A stretch of DNA of 55,445 nucleotides from Actinomycetes bacterium (GTDB taxonomy: Bacteria; Actinomycetota; Actinomycetes; Actinomycetales; Microbacteriaceae): contig JAEYZI010000002.1 in NCBI GenBank assembly GCA_023428065.1, positions 1 through 55,445 on the forward strand, given 5' to 3'. A program made the position numbers and the translations under genes. Each line of letters opens with the position of its first letter. Position 1 is the first letter of the stretch. Below the pieces are notes generated by a model. That model saw only the letters and a program-made list of their open reading frames with translations, did no database searches and was not told the origin of the DNA. Below, piece after piece: positions 26,512 to 34,438 of this stretch.

Positions 26512-27810
26512 CTAGCCGTTGATGAGTGCGTCGATCTTCTCGTCGTACTCGGCCGCGAGGGCGGCGACGTCGCCTCCGCCGTTGACCTTGCCGAAGAACT
26601 CCTCGAGGAGGCCCGAACCCTCGACCGCGGCCCAGCCGGGCGCCGCGGGGGTGAGCTTCGAGCCGAGGGCCGACTCGATGAGGGCCTTCGCGAACTGGTC
26701 GTCGCCGAGCGAGGAGACGTAGTCCGCGTTGGCCGGGCCGAGGCCGTTCTCACCGAGCATCTTCTGGTACTCCGGGCTGAAGATGATCTTCATGAGCTCG
26801 CGGGCGCCGGCCTGGTTCTTGGAGGCCGCCGAGATCGCGATGTTGGAGCCGCCCGCGAACACCGGTGCGACACCGCCGTCGACACCCGGCAGCACGTAGA
26901 CGCCGAAGACGTCGTCGTTCCAGGTCGGGGTCGGGTTGTCGGGGTCGTCGGGGTTCTCGGCCAGCTCGCCGATCGACCAGTGCGCCCAGCCGGGGGCGAT
27001 GATCGTCGCCGACTCCGGCGCGTCCGCGCCGGGCTGCGTGTTGATGTTGACCCACGGGGTGCTGTCGGCCTCGGTCACGGGCGCGTTCGACGCCGTCGTG
27101 TAGAGCTCCTGCAGAGCCTCGAGCCCCTCGATCGACTTGGGGTCGGAGAGGGTCGACTTCCAGGTGTCGCCGTCCTTCTTCGCGAGGTCGCCGCCGTAGG
27201 CGAAGATCCACGAGATGCCGTTGCGCCAGTCCTCGCCTCCCAGGTAGAAGCCCGAGAGGGCGTCGGTGTGCAGCTTGGCGGCGACCTCCGTGAGCTCGGG
27301 CAGGGTCTTCGGCACCTCGACCCCGGCTGCGGAGTAGAGGTCCTTGCGGTAGAAGACGTAGCGCGAGCCGAAGTAGTACGGCAGGGCGTAGTTCTTGCCG
27401 TCGACCTCGCCGACCTCGACGAACGACTGCAGCAGCTTGTCGCCGCCGAGCTCGTCGTAGAGGTCGGACACGTCGCTGAACGCGCCCACGGTCGTGAACG
27501 TGGGCGACCAGGTGTTCCCGATCTCGGTCACATCCGGGGTATTGTCGGCGTCGGGCAGGGCGGTGGTGAGCTTCGCGAGAGCGTCACCCCAACCCTGCTC
27601 CTCGATGGTAAGGGTGCCCCCGGTCGCCTTCTTGTACTCGCTCTTCAGGTAGTCGCGGAGTGCGTCCGGGGTGTCACCTCCCATGACCCAGAACGTGATG
27701 TCCTGACCCTTGGCGTCGTCCGGGTTCGGGGCGTCGGCCGGAGTCGAGCAGCCCGCGAGGACGACGAGCGCAGCCGTCGCCGCGGCGACGCTTGCGATCT
27801 TTCGCTTCAT
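26512..27810 (-). CDS. ABC transporter sugar-binding lipoprotein (probable amino-sugar/chito-oligosaccharide)
   Basis: The 432-residue protein has a lipoprotein signal (VVLAGC, lipid Cys21) and the family-1 solute-binding fold: ITFWVMGGD, EEQGWGDALAKLTTALP, DVTEIGNTW, YALPYYFGSRYVFYRKDLY and a C-terminal EEFFGKVNGGGD segment. It captures the sugar outside the membrane and delivers it to the two permeases. The amino-sugar assignment is inferred from the downstream nagZ-nagK-nagB genes. The ATG has AAGGA eight bases upstream. The ROK regulator lies 81 bases upstream on the same strand. Confidence 0.9.
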   Translation of the reverse strand: MKRKIASVAAATAALVVLAGCSTPADAPNPDDAKGQDITFWVMGGDTPDALRDYLKSEYKKATGGTLTIEEQGWGDALAKLTTALPDADNTPDVTEIGNTWSPTFTTVGAFSDVSDLYDELGGDKLLQSFVEVGEVDGKNYALPYYFGSRYVFYRKDLYSAAGVEVPKTLPELTEVAAKLHTDALSGFYLGGEDWRNGISWIFAYGGDLAKKDGDTWKSTLSDPKSIEGLEALQELYTTASNAPVTEADSTPWVNINTQPGADAPESATIIAPGWAHWSIGELAENPDDPDNPTPTWNDDVFGVYVLPGVDGGVAPVFAGGSNIAISAASKNQAGARELMKIIFSPEYQKMLGENGLGPANADYVSSLGDDQFAKALIESALGSKLTPAAPGWAAVEGSGLLEEFFGKVNGGGDVAALAAEYDEKIDALING

Positions 27811-27891
27811 TCGTGCGTTCCTTCTTCTTCGAATTGCGGATGCGCCGGGTGGCGGAACCGCTGGTTGCAAGGGTGTTGCGATGGTTCGGGT

Positions 27892-29043
27892 TCAGGAGAC
27901 CCCGAGTCTTCCCGACAGGACCATGGCGGCTGCGCCGCGCATGACGATGTCCTGGCCGAGGGCGGACATCCGCACCGCCAGATCGCCGTGGAACTCGGCC
28001 ATCGTGCGGGCGCGGAAGGTCTCGATGGCCGCCTCGGTGAGGGGGCCGTCGAGGAGTTCGACGGGGCCGCTGATGACGACCTCGTCGAGATTGAGGGCGC
28101 CGACGACCGGCGCGAGGGCGATGCCGAGGCGCTCGCCGGCACGGCGCAGCACCTCGTCGCGGGCGGAGGCGCCGGGCGCGGTCGCCACCCCGGCGCGCAG
28201 GCGCGGCACCGAGAGCCACGTCTCGAGGCAGCCGTGCTTTCCGCACACGCACAGTTCGCCGCCGTCGGTGCCGACGACGACGTGACCGAGCTCGCCCGCG
28301 GCGAAGCGGCTGCCGAAGAGCGGGGTGCCTCCGAGGATGAGGCCCGCGCCGACGCCCCGGCCGACGCGGATGAGCATGAAGTCGCCGAGCGCCCCGCCGA
28401 AGCTGTGCTCGGCGAGGGCGGCGGCGTTCGCGTCGTTCGCGACGATGACGGGGAGGCCCGTCGCCCGCTCGACGAGGCCCTGCAGCGCGAGGTCCGACCA
28501 GCCGAGGTTGGGGGCCGAGAGCACGCGGCCGCCGAGGTCGACGATGCCGGGGGATCCGATGCCGATGCCGAGGATGGGCTGGTCCGCGGCGGCGACGAGG
28601 TCGCGCACGAGCTGCACGGCGAGCTCGGCGACCTCGTCGCCCGCGGCCCCGTCCGTCTCGGCCTCCATCCGGGTGACGGGACGGCCGTCGATGTCGAGCA
28701 CGGCGCCGCGGAAGACACCCGTGTCCGAGAGGTCGATACCGATGATGCGGTAGCCGCCGCGGTTGATGTCGAGCAGGATGGCGGGCTTGCCGGGGCGGCC
28801 CTCGTCGCGCTGCCCGGTCTCGATGACGAGCCCGTCGGCGATGAGTTCGGAGACGAGGTCGGAGATCGTGACGCGCGTGAGCCCTGTCTCGCGCGCGAGG
28901 TCGGCGCGGCTCTGGAGGCCCCCCGTGTAGAGGTTCTGCAGCACGAGGGAGCGGTTGTGGCTGCGCGCGTGCTCGGGCAGCACCTTCGCCGAGGGGCGGA
29001 GGGCTCGGGGGCGGGCGCTGCGCTGCGCTTCCGGGGCCGACAT
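27892..29043 (-). CDS. ROK-family transcriptional repressor (NagC-like)
   Basis: The 383-residue protein has an N-terminal winged HTH (about 20-80: NLYTGGLQSRADLARETGLTRVTISDLVSEL) and a ROK sugar-binding domain with NDANAAALAE, GRGVGAGLILGG and the zinc cluster CVCGKHGCLE. That architecture is a repressor released by a sugar. The ATG at 29043 has no ribosome-binding site and sits next to a GTTTGTT...AACAAAC repeat; the frame extends to 29082 but the extension would cross that operator. As first gene of the leftward cluster it probably represses itself and the importer/catabolic genes. Confidence 0.87.
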   Translation of the reverse strand: MSAPEAQRSARPRALRPSAKVLPEHARSHNRSLVLQNLYTGGLQSRADLARETGLTRVTISDLVSELIADGLVIETGQRDEGRPGKPAILLDINRGGYRIIGIDLSDTGVFRGAVLDIDGRPVTRMEAETDGAAGDEVAELAVQLVRDLVAAADQPILGIGIGSPGIVDLGGRVLSAPNLGWSDLALQGLVERATGLPVIVANDANAAALAEHSFGGALGDFMLIRVGRGVGAGLILGGTPLFGSRFAAGELGHVVVGTDGGELCVCGKHGCLETWLSVPRLRAGVATAPGASARDEVLRRAGERLGIALAPVVGALNLDEVVISGPVELLDGPLTEAAIETFRARTMAEFHGDLAVRMSALGQDIVMRGAAAMVLSGRLGVS

Positions 29044-29070
29044 GTTTGTTAGTAAAGCGTACGAACAAAC
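29044..29070. promoter_or_regulatory. ROK operator candidate and promoter region
   Basis: GTTTGTT and AACAAAC are perfect 7-bp inverted arms separated by 13 bases, touching the ROK gene start. Minus-strand TACGCT inside the spacer could be the -10, giving a leaderless mRNA and placing the repressor on the start site. AT-rich TTT/AAA-ended palindromes are typical for ROK repressors. Confidence 0.6.
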
Positions 29071-29188
29071 TGGGCGCAACATCCGCCGCGAACGTCATCG
29101 AATCGTGATGCGCGGGGCCCGCCCGGACTCCATGCGAATTCATAGGAACTGCCAGCGCAGCCCAAGAATCCGCTGCCATCCTGAGCCC

Positions 29189-29644
29189 ATGACGCCGCAC
29201 CCGCGCCCCCTCACCCCCGCACTCGGACTCCTCGGCCTCGCCGGCATCGGCCTGCTCACCCTGAGCGGATGCGCCGCGGGAGCCTCCGACGCCGCCGCCG
29301 GCTCCACGGGCGACCGCGCCCCCGCCGACGCGGGCGGCGCCGCCCAGTACACCGACGGTCAGTACTCGGCCGAGGGCAGCTACCTCTCCCCCGCGGGCGA
29401 GGAGTCGATCAAGGTCGACCTCACGCTCCAGGGCGACATCGTGACCGCCGTCACCGTGACGCCCGAGGCCGACGACGCCCAGGCGCGAGGCTTCCAGCAG
29501 AAGTTCGCGGGCGGCATCGCGGATGTCGTCGTCGGAAAGGACATCGACACCCTCGACGTCTCGCGCGTGGCGGGCTCGTCGCTCACGAGCGGCGGCTTCT
29601 CCCAGGCGCTCGAGACCATCAAGGCCGACGCGCGCGCCTCGTAG
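29189..29644 (+). CDS. FMN-binding domain lipoprotein
   Basis: The 151-residue protein has a lipoprotein signal (LTLSGC, Cys28) and an FMN-binding domain: YTDGQYSAEGSYLSP, IKVDLTLQGDIVTAVTV, then VAGSSLTSGGFSQAL near 127-141. The Thr in SSLTS (about residue 133) fits the site to which ApbE attaches FMN covalently in RnfG/NqrC/PplA-type proteins. It should be an extracytoplasmic electron carrier. ApbE and a membrane oxidoreductase follow immediately, forming one operon. It is divergent from the ROK repressor. Confidence 0.85.
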   Translation: MTPHPRPLTPALGLLGLAGIGLLTLSGCAAGASDAAAGSTGDRAPADAGGAAQYTDGQYSAEGSYLSPAGEESIKVDLTLQGDIVTAVTVTPEADDAQARGFQQKFAGGIADVVVGKDIDTLDVSRVAGSSLTSGGFSQALETIKADARAS

Positions 29645-29650
29645 GCCGGG

Positions 29651-30511
29651 GTGATCACCGACCCGCTGCCGCACGCGTGGCGCTTCGACGCCCTCGGCAC
29701 ACCCTGGCGCATCGACACGGTCGACCCCCTCCCCGCGGAGGTGTGGGCAGCCGTGCGCGACCGCGTCGAGCGCTTCGACCGCGACTGGTCGCGGTACCGC
29801 GACGACTCGCTCGTGGCGCGCATCGCACGTGAGCCCGGGCGGCACCGCCTGCCTCCCGACGCCCCGCCCCTCATCGAGCTCTACGCCGAGCTGTTCGCCG
29901 CAACCCGGGGGCGCGTCTCGCCGCTCGTGGGCGGAGCCCTCGCGGCGGCCGGGTTCGGGCCGCGCCTCGCGGGGATCCCGGATGCCGTGCCGCGCTTCGA
30001 CGACGCCCTCGCGTGGGACGGCGAGCACCTCGAGACCGCGACGGCCGTGATCCTCGACGTCGGAGCGGCGGGCAAGGGCTACCTCGTCGACCTCGTGAGC
30101 GGGCTACTCGCCGAGGCCGGCATCCGCCGCTCGGTCGTCGACGGCTCGGGCGACCTGCGCATCCGCGACGTCCCCATGCGCATCGCGCTCGAGCATCCGG
30201 CCGACCCGAGCAGGGCCGTCGGCGTCGCGGAGCTCGCCGAGGGCGCCCTCTCGGCGAGTGCGGGGAACCGGCGGCGCCTGGCCGACGGCCACCACCACGT
30301 GCTCGACGCCGTGACGGGGCTGCCCACGCGCGACGTCGTCGCGACCTGGGCCGTGGCATCCGACGACCTCACGGCCGACGGAGCCGCGACGGCGCTCTTC
30401 TTCGACGTCGATCCGGATTGGCTGACGCGGCGGGGCGTGGAATGGGTCAGGATGCTGTCGGACGGCACGCTCGAGGCGAGCCGCGGTTTCCCGGGAGAGG
30501 TCTTCGCATGA
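29651..30511 (+). CDS. apbE: FAD:protein FMN transferase
   Basis: ApbE moves FMN from FAD onto a threonine of a target protein outside the membrane. The 286-residue protein has SRYRDDSLVARI, DVGAAGKGYLVDLV, VDGSGDLRI with the Mg site, LSASAGNRRRL and HHHVLDAVTGLPTRDVVATWAVA, all ApbE hallmarks. No N-terminal signal peptide or lipobox is visible, which is unusual for an enzyme acting outside; many actinobacterial ApbE proteins share this. The probable target is the lipoprotein encoded six bases upstream. It overlaps the next gene by ATGA. Confidence 0.92.
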   Translation: MITDPLPHAWRFDALGTPWRIDTVDPLPAEVWAAVRDRVERFDRDWSRYRDDSLVARIAREPGRHRLPPDAPPLIELYAELFAATRGRVSPLVGGALAAAGFGPRLAGIPDAVPRFDDALAWDGEHLETATAVILDVGAAGKGYLVDLVSGLLAEAGIRRSVVDGSGDLRIRDVPMRIALEHPADPSRAVGVAELAEGALSASAGNRRRLADGHHHVLDAVTGLPTRDVVATWAVASDDLTADGAATALFFDVDPDWLTRRGVEWVRMLSDGTLEASRGFPGEVFA

Positions 30512-32022
30512 CCCGAGCCACCGCGTGGGTCGATCGGATGCTCGGACGCATCACGATGTACCTGCTCGTGATCGTCGTGCTCGCCGTCATCGGCGTGCTC
30601 GCCCTCGTGCTCTCGCTCGCGGGCGTCATCGCGATCGCGCCCCTCGCGATCCTCGCCTCCGCGACGGTGCTGCTCGCGGCATCGTGGATCGCGAACGAGG
30701 TGCTCGGGATCGCGTTCCGCACGAGGCCGCTCACCCAGTCGGGCGTCATCACGGCCCTCCTGCTGCTCTTCGTGCTCGAGCCGACGACCGATCCCGGGGG
30801 CCTGCTGTGTCTCGCCCTCGCCGCCGCGATCGCCGCGGCGTCGAAGTACCTCGTCGCGTGGCGCGGACGGCACATCGTGAACCCCGCGGCGTTCGCGGCC
30901 GTCGTCGTGGGGGTGACCGGGCTCGCCTTCTCGTCGTGGTGGGTCGCGACCCCGCCCCTCTTCCCCGTCGTCGCCCTCGGCGCGCTGCTCGTGCTGTGGC
31001 GCACGCGGCGACTCGGCATGGGGCTCGTGTACATCGTCGTCGCGGGGGGCGTGCTCGCCGTGCGGTTCCTGTTCTTCGGCAGCGACCTCGCCGCCGCGCT
31101 GTCGTTCACCCTCCTCTCCTCCCCCGTCGTGTTCGCGGCCGGGTTCATGCTCAGCGAGCCGCTCACGATGCCACCGCGGCGGTGGCAGCGGATCGCGTAC
31201 GCGGTCGTCGTCGGTCTCCTCACGAGCGTTCCCTTCACGCTCGGGCCGGTGCGCAACACGACCGAGATCGCGCTCGTCGTCGGCGGCGCTCTCGCCTTCC
31301 TCGCCGGGCAGCGCCGGGCGGTGCGGCTCGAGCTCGTGGCGAAGCGGCAGCTCACGCCGACGGCGTGGGAGTTCCGGTTCCGGCCCGCGGCGCCTGTGCG
31401 CTTCGCGCCGGGTCAGTACCTCGAGCTGACCGTCCCCCACCGCCACCCCGACCTCGGCGGCATCCGGCGCGTGTTCTCGATCGCGTCGGCGCCCGGAGGC
31501 CCCGAGCTCGCGGTCGGCGTGCGCATCCGCGCGCAGGCCTCCTCGTTCAAGCGCGCCCTCGCGGCGCTCGAGCCGGGCGCCCGAGTGCGGGCGACGGGCG
31601 TGTGGGGCGACTTCACGCTCCCCCGCGATGCCGACGCGCGCCTCGCGTTCGTCGCGGCGGGCATCGGCATCACACCCTTCGTGGCGCAGCTGGGCGCCCT
31701 CGCCGCGACCGGGCGGGCCGCCGACGCCGAGCTGCTCTACGCCGTGCGCTCGGCATCCGAGCTCGCCTATCGCGACGAGCTCGCGGCGGCCGGATGCCGG
31801 GTCGGCGTGCTGTGCCCCGACGACCCGGGCGAGCTCCCGCCGGGCTGGACCTGGCTCGGGTCCGGGGGCCTCTCGGCCGAGCTCGTGTTGCGCGCGATTC
31901 CGGATCTGCACGAGCGGACCGTGTACCTGTCGGGGGCTCCGCAGGATGTCGCGCGCCTGCGGCGTGCCCTGCGCGCCTCGGGTGCGCGGCGCGTGCGCAC
32001 CGACGTCTTCCTGGGGTACTGA
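30508..32022 (+). CDS. membrane oxidoreductase: RnfD/NqrB-like helices fused to FNR-type flavin reductase
   Basis: This 504-residue fusion has about nine hydrophobic segments (15-270) resembling RnfD/NqrB, including RPLTQSGVITALLLLFVLEP and GRHIVNPAAFAAV. A ferredoxin-NADP reductase module follows (about 275-504), with the FAD motif RRVFSIAS near 318 and the NAD(P) motif GIGITPF near 385. It would take electrons from NAD(P)H in the cytoplasm and pass them across the membrane to the flavinylated lipoprotein. The upstream ApbE stop overlaps its ATG. The final electron acceptor is unknown. Confidence 0.85.
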   Translation: MTRATAWVDRMLGRITMYLLVIVVLAVIGVLALVLSLAGVIAIAPLAILASATVLLAASWIANEVLGIAFRTRPLTQSGVITALLLLFVLEPTTDPGGLLCLALAAAIAAASKYLVAWRGRHIVNPAAFAAVVVGVTGLAFSSWWVATPPLFPVVALGALLVLWRTRRLGMGLVYIVVAGGVLAVRFLFFGSDLAAALSFTLLSSPVVFAAGFMLSEPLTMPPRRWQRIAYAVVVGLLTSVPFTLGPVRNTTEIALVVGGALAFLAGQRRAVRLELVAKRQLTPTAWEFRFRPAAPVRFAPGQYLELTVPHRHPDLGGIRRVFSIASAPGGPELAVGVRIRAQASSFKRALAALEPGARVRATGVWGDFTLPRDADARLAFVAAGIGITPFVAQLGALAATGRAADAELLYAVRSASELAYRDELAAAGCRVGVLCPDDPGELPPGWTWLGSGGLSAELVLRAIPDLHERTVYLSGAPQDVARLRRALRASGARRVRTDVFLGY

Positions 32023-32040
32023 GTGCCCTGTCGCGAGCAC

Positions 32041-32067
32041 TTGGCACTCGACGCAGGAGAGTGCTAA
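32041..32067 (+). promoter_or_regulatory. CIRCE operator (HrcA site) upstream of hsp20
   Basis: TTGGCACTC, nine bases, then GAGTGCTAA differs from the consensus TTAGCACTC-N9-GAGTGCTAA at one base. It starts 83 bases before the Hsp20 ATG and overlaps a possible -35 (TTGGCA). Confidence 0.9.
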
Positions 32068-32082
32068 AACGGGTATCGAGAA

Positions 32083-32103
32083 GTTGAGTCATCACGACTC
32101 AGA
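32083..32103 (+). promoter_or_regulatory. HAIR operator (HspR site) upstream of hsp20
   Basis: GTTGAGT, seven bases, then ACTCAGA matches the HspR-associated inverted repeat CTTGAGT-N7-ACTCAAG at 11 of 14 positions, with the central TTGAGT/ACTCA intact. It lies 15 bases after the CIRCE element, between it and the ribosome-binding site. Confidence 0.75.
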
Positions 32104-32123
32104 TCCGTGATGGGAGGTATCCG

Positions 32124-32561
32124 ATGACCATGTTCTTCGACCCGTTCCGCGAGCTCGACCGTGTCGCCGGCCAGCTCCTCGACAGCCGTCAGGGTCCGCG
32201 GCTCATGCCCATGGACCTCTACCGCGACGGCGACCACTACGTGCTCAACGCCGACCTCCCGGGCATCGACCCGGGCAGCGTGGACATCGACGTCGACGGC
32301 CAGGTGCTCACGATCCGCGCCGAGCGCACGCCGCGCAGCGTCGACGGCGTCACGTGGATCGCACGCGAGCGCGCGGCGGGCACATACCTGCGCCAGCTCA
32401 ACCTCGGGCAGGGCATCGACACGGCCGCGATCTCGGCGAGCTACGACAACGGCGTGCTGAGCATCGTGATCCCCGTGAGCGAGGCCGCGAAGCCCCGCAA
32501 GATCGCGGTGCAGACCGCCGGCTCCCCCGCCCAGGACGAGACCCCGGCCATCACCCCCTAA
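32124..32561 (+). CDS. Hsp20-family small heat-shock protein
   Basis: This 145-residue holdase prevents aggregation of unfolding proteins. It has the alpha-crystallin domain at about 28-128: MPMDLYRDGDHYVLNADLPG, VLTIRAER, and the GVLSIVIPV end strand with the usual A-x-x-x-n-GvL motif; a short tail with PRKIAV follows. ATG is preceded by GGGAGGT. CIRCE and HAIR operators in the promoter indicate control by both HrcA and HspR, as reported for mycobacterial acr2. The 60-bp palindrome copy 2 follows the stop by 12 bases and probably ends the mRNA. Confidence 0.93.
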   Translation: MTMFFDPFRELDRVAGQLLDSRQGPRLMPMDLYRDGDHYVLNADLPGIDPGSVDIDVDGQVLTIRAERTPRSVDGVTWIARERAAGTYLRQLNLGQGIDTAAISASYDNGVLSIVIPVSEAAKPRKIAVQTAGSPAQDETPAITP

Positions 32562-32572
32562 CCCCCCTCCTG

Positions 32573-32632
32573 AGTGCCCGTTCCGCGTGATTGTTCCCGA
32601 ACGAACGGCGACAAACACGCGGAACGGGCACA
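32573..32632. repeat. 60-bp palindromic element, copy 2
   Basis: Same 60-base length and arms as the other two copies (last base A instead of T). The core reads ATTGTTCCCGAACG then AACGGCGACAAA, the most diverged of the three, in the orientation of copy 1. It lies 12 bases after the Hsp20 stop and 46 bases before the YdeI-like gene. Unlike copies 1 and 3, its flanks do not extend the stem. Confidence 0.9.
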
Positions 32633-32677
32633 ATCGGACCCCCGATGCACGTCGTCCGGGGCCCGTATCGTGTCGCC

Positions 32678-33250
32678 ATGTCGTCGTTCGCCGAGAAGCC
32701 GATCCTGCACTTCACCGACTGGCGAGAGTGGGAGACGTTCCTCGAGAACGACCCCCCGGCCGACGGCGTGCGCGTCAAGATCCTCAAGGCGAAGTCGACC
32801 AAGCCCGGCATCACACGCCAGGAGGCGCTCGACGTGGCCCTCTGCTTCGGCTGGATCGACGGCCAGGCGGGCGCCTTCGACGACGACTACAGCCTGCAGG
32901 CCTACACGCCGCGCCGCCCCCGCAGCCCGTGGTCGCAGATCAACCGCGATCACGTCGCGCGGCTCATCGCCGAAGGGCGAATGCGGCCCGCGGGTCAGGC
33001 CGAGATCGACCGCGCGAAGGCCGACGGCCGCTGGGACGCCGCCTACCGCCAGAAGGACGCCCCGGTGCCGCCCGAGCTGCAGGTGCTGCTCGAGGCGAGC
33101 CCCACGGCATCCGCGAACTTCGCCGCGCTCAACGCGCAGAACCGCTGGGCGGTCATCTTCCGCATCACCCAGGCTGTCCGGCCCGAGACGCGCGAGCGCC
33201 GCGCACGCCAGTTCCTCGAGATGCTCGAGCGCGGCGAGACCATCTACTAG
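32678..33250 (+). CDS. YdeI/OmpD-associated-family protein
   Basis: The 190-residue protein resembles the bacteriocin-protection/YdeI family: WREWETFLENDPP, VRVKILKAKSTKPGITRQEALDVALCFGWIDGQ, YTPRRPRSPWSQIN and a C-terminal IFRITQA..PETRERRARQFLEML segment. The GWIDG and PR-x-x-x-W motifs define the family. Function is poorly known. The ATG at 32678 gives the typical N-terminus; the frame upstream runs into the palindromic element and is not coding. Palindrome copies lie on both sides of this gene. Confidence 0.82.
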   Translation: MSSFAEKPILHFTDWREWETFLENDPPADGVRVKILKAKSTKPGITRQEALDVALCFGWIDGQAGAFDDDYSLQAYTPRRPRSPWSQINRDHVARLIAEGRMRPAGQAEIDRAKADGRWDAAYRQKDAPVPPELQVLLEASPTASANFAALNAQNRWAVIFRITQAVRPETRERRARQFLEMLERGETIY

Positions 33251-33257
33251 CCCCGAT

Positions 33258-33317
33258 AGTGCCCGTTCCGCGTGTTTGTGACCGTTCCTTCGGCAACAAA
33301 CACGCGGAACGGGCACT
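33258..33317. repeat. 60-bp palindromic element, copy 3
   Basis: Perfect 17-bp arms with core TTTGTGACCGTT then CCTTCGGCAACAAA. It fills the gap between the YdeI-like stop (33250) and the convergent mdh stop (TAG at 33316-33318), whose bases are part of the right arm. Flanks CCCGAT and ATCGGG extend the stem to about 23 bp. It can serve as a bidirectional terminator. Confidence 0.92.
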
Positions 33318-34296
33318 ATCGGGAGAGGAGGCCGAGGGCGCGCACGGCGTCGCGCTCGGCGATGAGCTCGGCGACGGATGCCGCGACGCCGGCGCGCACG
33401 GCATCCGACTGCTCGAGGCCCTCGACCACACGCCACTCGCCGCCCTCGCTCGTCGCGGGCACCGAGCTCACGAGCCCCGCCGGCACGCCGTACTCGCCGC
33501 GGCTCGGGAGCGCCACCGACACCCAGTCGCCCTCGGCGGTGCCCAGCACCCAGTCGCGCACGTGATCGATCGCGGCGGATGCGGCGCTCGCCGCCGACGA
33601 CGCCCCGCGCGCCGCGATGATGGCCGCCCCGCGATTCGCGACGGCGGGCACGAACTCATCGGCGACCCACGTCGGGTCGAACCCCACGGGCTCGCCGTCG
33701 AGCAGCACGTTCGAGGGGTCCGGCACCTGCGTGGAGGAGTGGTTGCCCCAGATCGTCATCCGCGTGAGGCGCCCGACACCGACGTCGAGCTTCGCCGCGA
33801 GCTGCGCGAGGCCGCGGTTGTGGTCGAGACGCGTCATCGCCGTGAACCGCTCGGCGGGCACGTCGGGGGCGTGCGCCGCCGCGATGAGCGCGTTCGTGTT
33901 GGCGGGGTTGCCGACCGCGAGCACCCGGATGTCGTCGGCGGCATGGTCGTTGATCGCGCGCCCCTGCGGGCCGAAGATGCCGGCGTTCGCGGCGAGCAGG
34001 TCACCGCGCTCCATGCCCGCGCTGCGCGGACGCGCGCCCACGAGCAGGGCGACGTTCGCGCCGTCGAAGGCGGCATCCGCGTCGTCGCACACGTCGACCG
34101 ACTCGAGAAGCGGGAAGGCCGCATCCGCGAGCTCCATCGCCGTGCCCTCGGCGACCGCGACGGCCTGCGGGATCTCGAGCAGCCGCAGGCGCACGCGCCG
34201 ATCTCCGAGCATGTCGCCCGCGGCAATGCGGAACAGCAGGGCGTAGCCGATCTGCCCGGCGGCGCCCGTGACGGTGACGGTCGTGGGTGCGGTCAT
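33316..34296 (-). CDS. mdh: malate dehydrogenase
   Basis: Mdh oxidises malate to oxaloacetate with NAD in the TCA cycle. The 326-residue protein has the Rossmann motif VTGAAGQIGYALLFRIAAGDM, ARPRSAGMERGDLLAANAGIF with substrate-binding arginines, VGNPANTNALIA, TRLDHNRG and IWGNHSSTQVPD with the catalytic His. Size and motifs match the actinobacterial cytosolic-type enzyme. ATG start. Icd lies upstream on the same strand, 142 bases away, separated by a nested hairpin. Confidence 0.95.
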   Translation of the reverse strand: MTAPTTVTVTGAAGQIGYALLFRIAAGDMLGDRRVRLRLLEIPQAVAVAEGTAMELADAAFPLLESVDVCDDADAAFDGANVALLVGARPRSAGMERGDLLAANAGIFGPQGRAINDHAADDIRVLAVGNPANTNALIAAAHAPDVPAERFTAMTRLDHNRGLAQLAAKLDVGVGRLTRMTIWGNHSSTQVPDPSNVLLDGEPVGFDPTWVADEFVPAVANRGAAIIAARGASSAASAASAAIDHVRDWVLGTAEGDWVSVALPSRGEYGVPAGLVSSVPATSEGGEWRVVEGLEQSDAVRAGVAASVAELIAERDAVRALGLLSR

Positions 34297-34323
34297 CCCC
34301 CCACGCTACGCGCGCGAGGGGAT

Positions 34324-34377
34324 GGGCGACCGGGCCTTCGGTCCCCTGACCGAGGCCCAGACGGACCGCGGTCGCCC
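34324..34377 (-). terminator. nested hairpin between icd and mdh
   Basis: Outer arms GGGCGACC/GGTCGCCC (perfect 8 bp) enclose a second hairpin, GGGCCTTCGGT/ACCGAGGCCC with one bulge. It lies 62 bases downstream of icd, so it probably ends that transcript; the remaining bases of the gap would hold the mdh promoter, which I cannot place. Confidence 0.55.
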
Positions 34378-34438
34378 GACACGACGCGACCCCCGCCCCC
34401 ACACGGGAGACGGAGGTCGCGATCGTGCCGCGCGGGAC

